This document shows positions 58,321-59,033 of a DNA stretch of 59,033 nucleotides, piece by piece. This DNA is from Pseudomonadales bacterium (GTDB lineage Bacteria; Pseudomonadota; Gammaproteobacteria; Pseudomonadales; Natronospirillaceae). Both the position numbers and the translations under genes were made by a program. Each line of letters starts with the position of its first letter. Position 1 is the first letter of the stretch. The stretch is taken from contig JALJPK010000009.1 of NCBI GenBank assembly GCA_022968985.1, positions 7,139 through 66,171 of the forward strand, given 5' to 3'. The notes beneath the pieces are model-generated. The model searched no databases and was not told the origin of the DNA. It saw only the letters and a list, made by a program, of their open reading frames with translations.

Positions 58321-58744
58321 TAAATTGGGAATGTAAACATGGTTTTGTGTTTGGGCTGTTTTTATTAATTTTTCAGCAATAATTAACGATACCCATGTAA
58401 TTTAATTTAACTCTTATAGGGTAAAAAGATTTATTTATTGGGTAAAAATATTTAATTTTAGAGTGAAAATGATTTAACTTGTTTTTTTTGGTTATTATTA
58501 ATTCAATAAAAATAACGAAACAAAGACAGATGTGATTAACCTTTCACTTTGTGTGACATGGATGGGGAAAATTGTTCAGTTAAGTTAACTTTATAAAAAT
58601 ATGAATTATTTCTAATAATATTTACTTCCTTGTAAATTCTAAATAAATATCTTAGAAGTTTTTGTTTAGATGTTTATTTTTAAAAGATACCTTGCATTAT
58701 TATCATAATTACACCGGCAAGAAATAAATACCTAGCTTCAATTA
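58321..58744. other. AT-rich non-coding region upstream of lexA
   Basis: No plausible ORF or RNA gene. The only structure I see is the set of three 21-bp repeats at 58419-58481 and several long T or A runs. Confidence 0.5.
58419..58481. repeat. Three 21-bp phased repeats with A-tracts
   Basis: GGGTAAAAA at 58419, GGGTAAAAA at 58440 and GAGTGAAAA at 58461, each followed by an AT-rich stretch starting with ATTTA or close to it. The period is exactly 21 bp, two helical turns, so the A-tracts face the same side and should bend the DNA. About 100 bp upstream of the LexA boxes. Confidence 0.65.
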
Positions 58745-59033
58745 TCATTGCATAAGTACTTTTTTACTAAATCCACCGGACGATAAACTTAAAAAAGTAA
58801 TCACCAATATCACGGTAATAGCGGTGATTAATAAATCAAATTGTGCATTAATACCTATTACAAGAGAGTATAAAAACACACCTATTAATTGATTGGCTAT
58901 GTTTTAAAATTGTGTTGCTGCACTTGTAACAATTTGAATTCAAACAACTTTTCCATTTCAGTCTTAATATCACTCGAAAACGACTGGTATTTATGCCAGT
59001 CCAACATTCTAAACCAACCCAAATACTTCGGTA
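58745..59033 (-). pseudogene. 3' end of an unidentified membrane-protein gene, frame-broken
   Basis: Reading in from the window edge on the minus strand, one frame gives PKYLGWFRMLDWHKYQSFSS and on to LLQVQQHNFKT, then TAG at 58899-58897. A neighbouring frame carries on as IANQLIGVFLYSLVIGINAQ, then FDLLITAITVILVITFLSLS and SGGFSKKVLMQ, with TGA at 58747-58745. Restoring a single A at about 58899 joins the two into one sensible chain ending in two membrane helices. I do not recognise the family. It is cut by the window, so the gene start is unseen. Confidence 0.4.

Overview
The window is a visibly AT-rich stretch of a gammaproteobacterial chromosome. The gene content says so: an Rsd/AlgQ anti-sigma factor, pilMNOPQ followed by aroK, aroB, a DamX-like protein and gltBD, the rpoE-rseA-rseB-rseC cassette, tolC divergent from nudF-yqiB-cpdA, lolCD, nadB and lexA. 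The closest fit is a free-living, probably aquatic, low-GC relative of the Oceanospirillales/Pseudomonadales; I cannot name the genus. Nearly all of it is core chromosome. There is no prophage, complete insertion sequence, CRISPR array or integron.

Layout. 1-2.0 kb: the 3' end of parB, an unknown secreted protein, rsd on the minus strand and a stand-alone FliL-like protein. 2.0-4.3 kb: tRNA-Gly, tRNA-Cys and tRNA-Leu, then gltX and tRNA-Ala. 4.4-11.2 kb: a six-gene minus-strand Bat (MoxR/von Willebrand A) operon. 11.3-19.9 kb: a membrane diguanylate cyclase, leuS-ubiK, an acyltransferase and a flavoprotein, then a receiver-TPR protein overlapping a small soluble histidine kinase. 20.0-20.4 kb: RNase P RNA. 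20.4-26.9 kb: a DUF805 protein, a wrecked selO pseudogene, sohB, an HDOD protein, cpdA-yqiB-nudF and divergent tolC. 27-38 kb: mrcA, then pilMNOPQ-aroK-aroB-damX. 38-44 kb: gltB-gltD. 44-50.6 kb: lolC-lolD, two convergent PilZ proteins, rlmB, and rpoE-rseA-rseB-rseC. 50.8-53.5 kb: nadB, a degenerate RluA-like protein and tRNA-Ser. 53.5-54.2 kb: a gene-free stretch of decayed REP-like hairpins plus an 8-bp microsatellite. 54.2-58.3 kb: lexA, a frameshifted polB and an orphan type II secretion F-domain protein, all on the minus strand. 58.3-59.0 kb: 21-bp phased repeats and the frame-broken end of an unidentified membrane-protein gene.

How the parts connect. Envelope work dominates: type IV pilus assembly (pilMNOPQ and PBP1A), lipoprotein sorting (lolCD), outer-membrane export (tolC), envelope stress (rpoE/rse, with a recognisable sigma-E promoter) and the Bat system. 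Cyclic-di-GMP signalling appears as one cyclase with an I-site and two PilZ proteins. DNA-damage control is represented by lexA, with two LexA boxes, and by polB downstream.

The items most worth a second look are these. A Fur-box promoter lies between gltD and lolD with no gene to drive, a candidate small RNA. lexA-polB is followed by a translationally coupled T2SS-F protein, and polB itself is frameshifted. A selO pseudogene has lost its catalytic core, and its scar holds REP-like and AAAATCC-like sequence related to that at 53.6 kb. An RluA-family protein lacks the HRLD motif. There are several short tandem-repeat arrays. All calls rest on reading the sequence; no database search or folding program was run.
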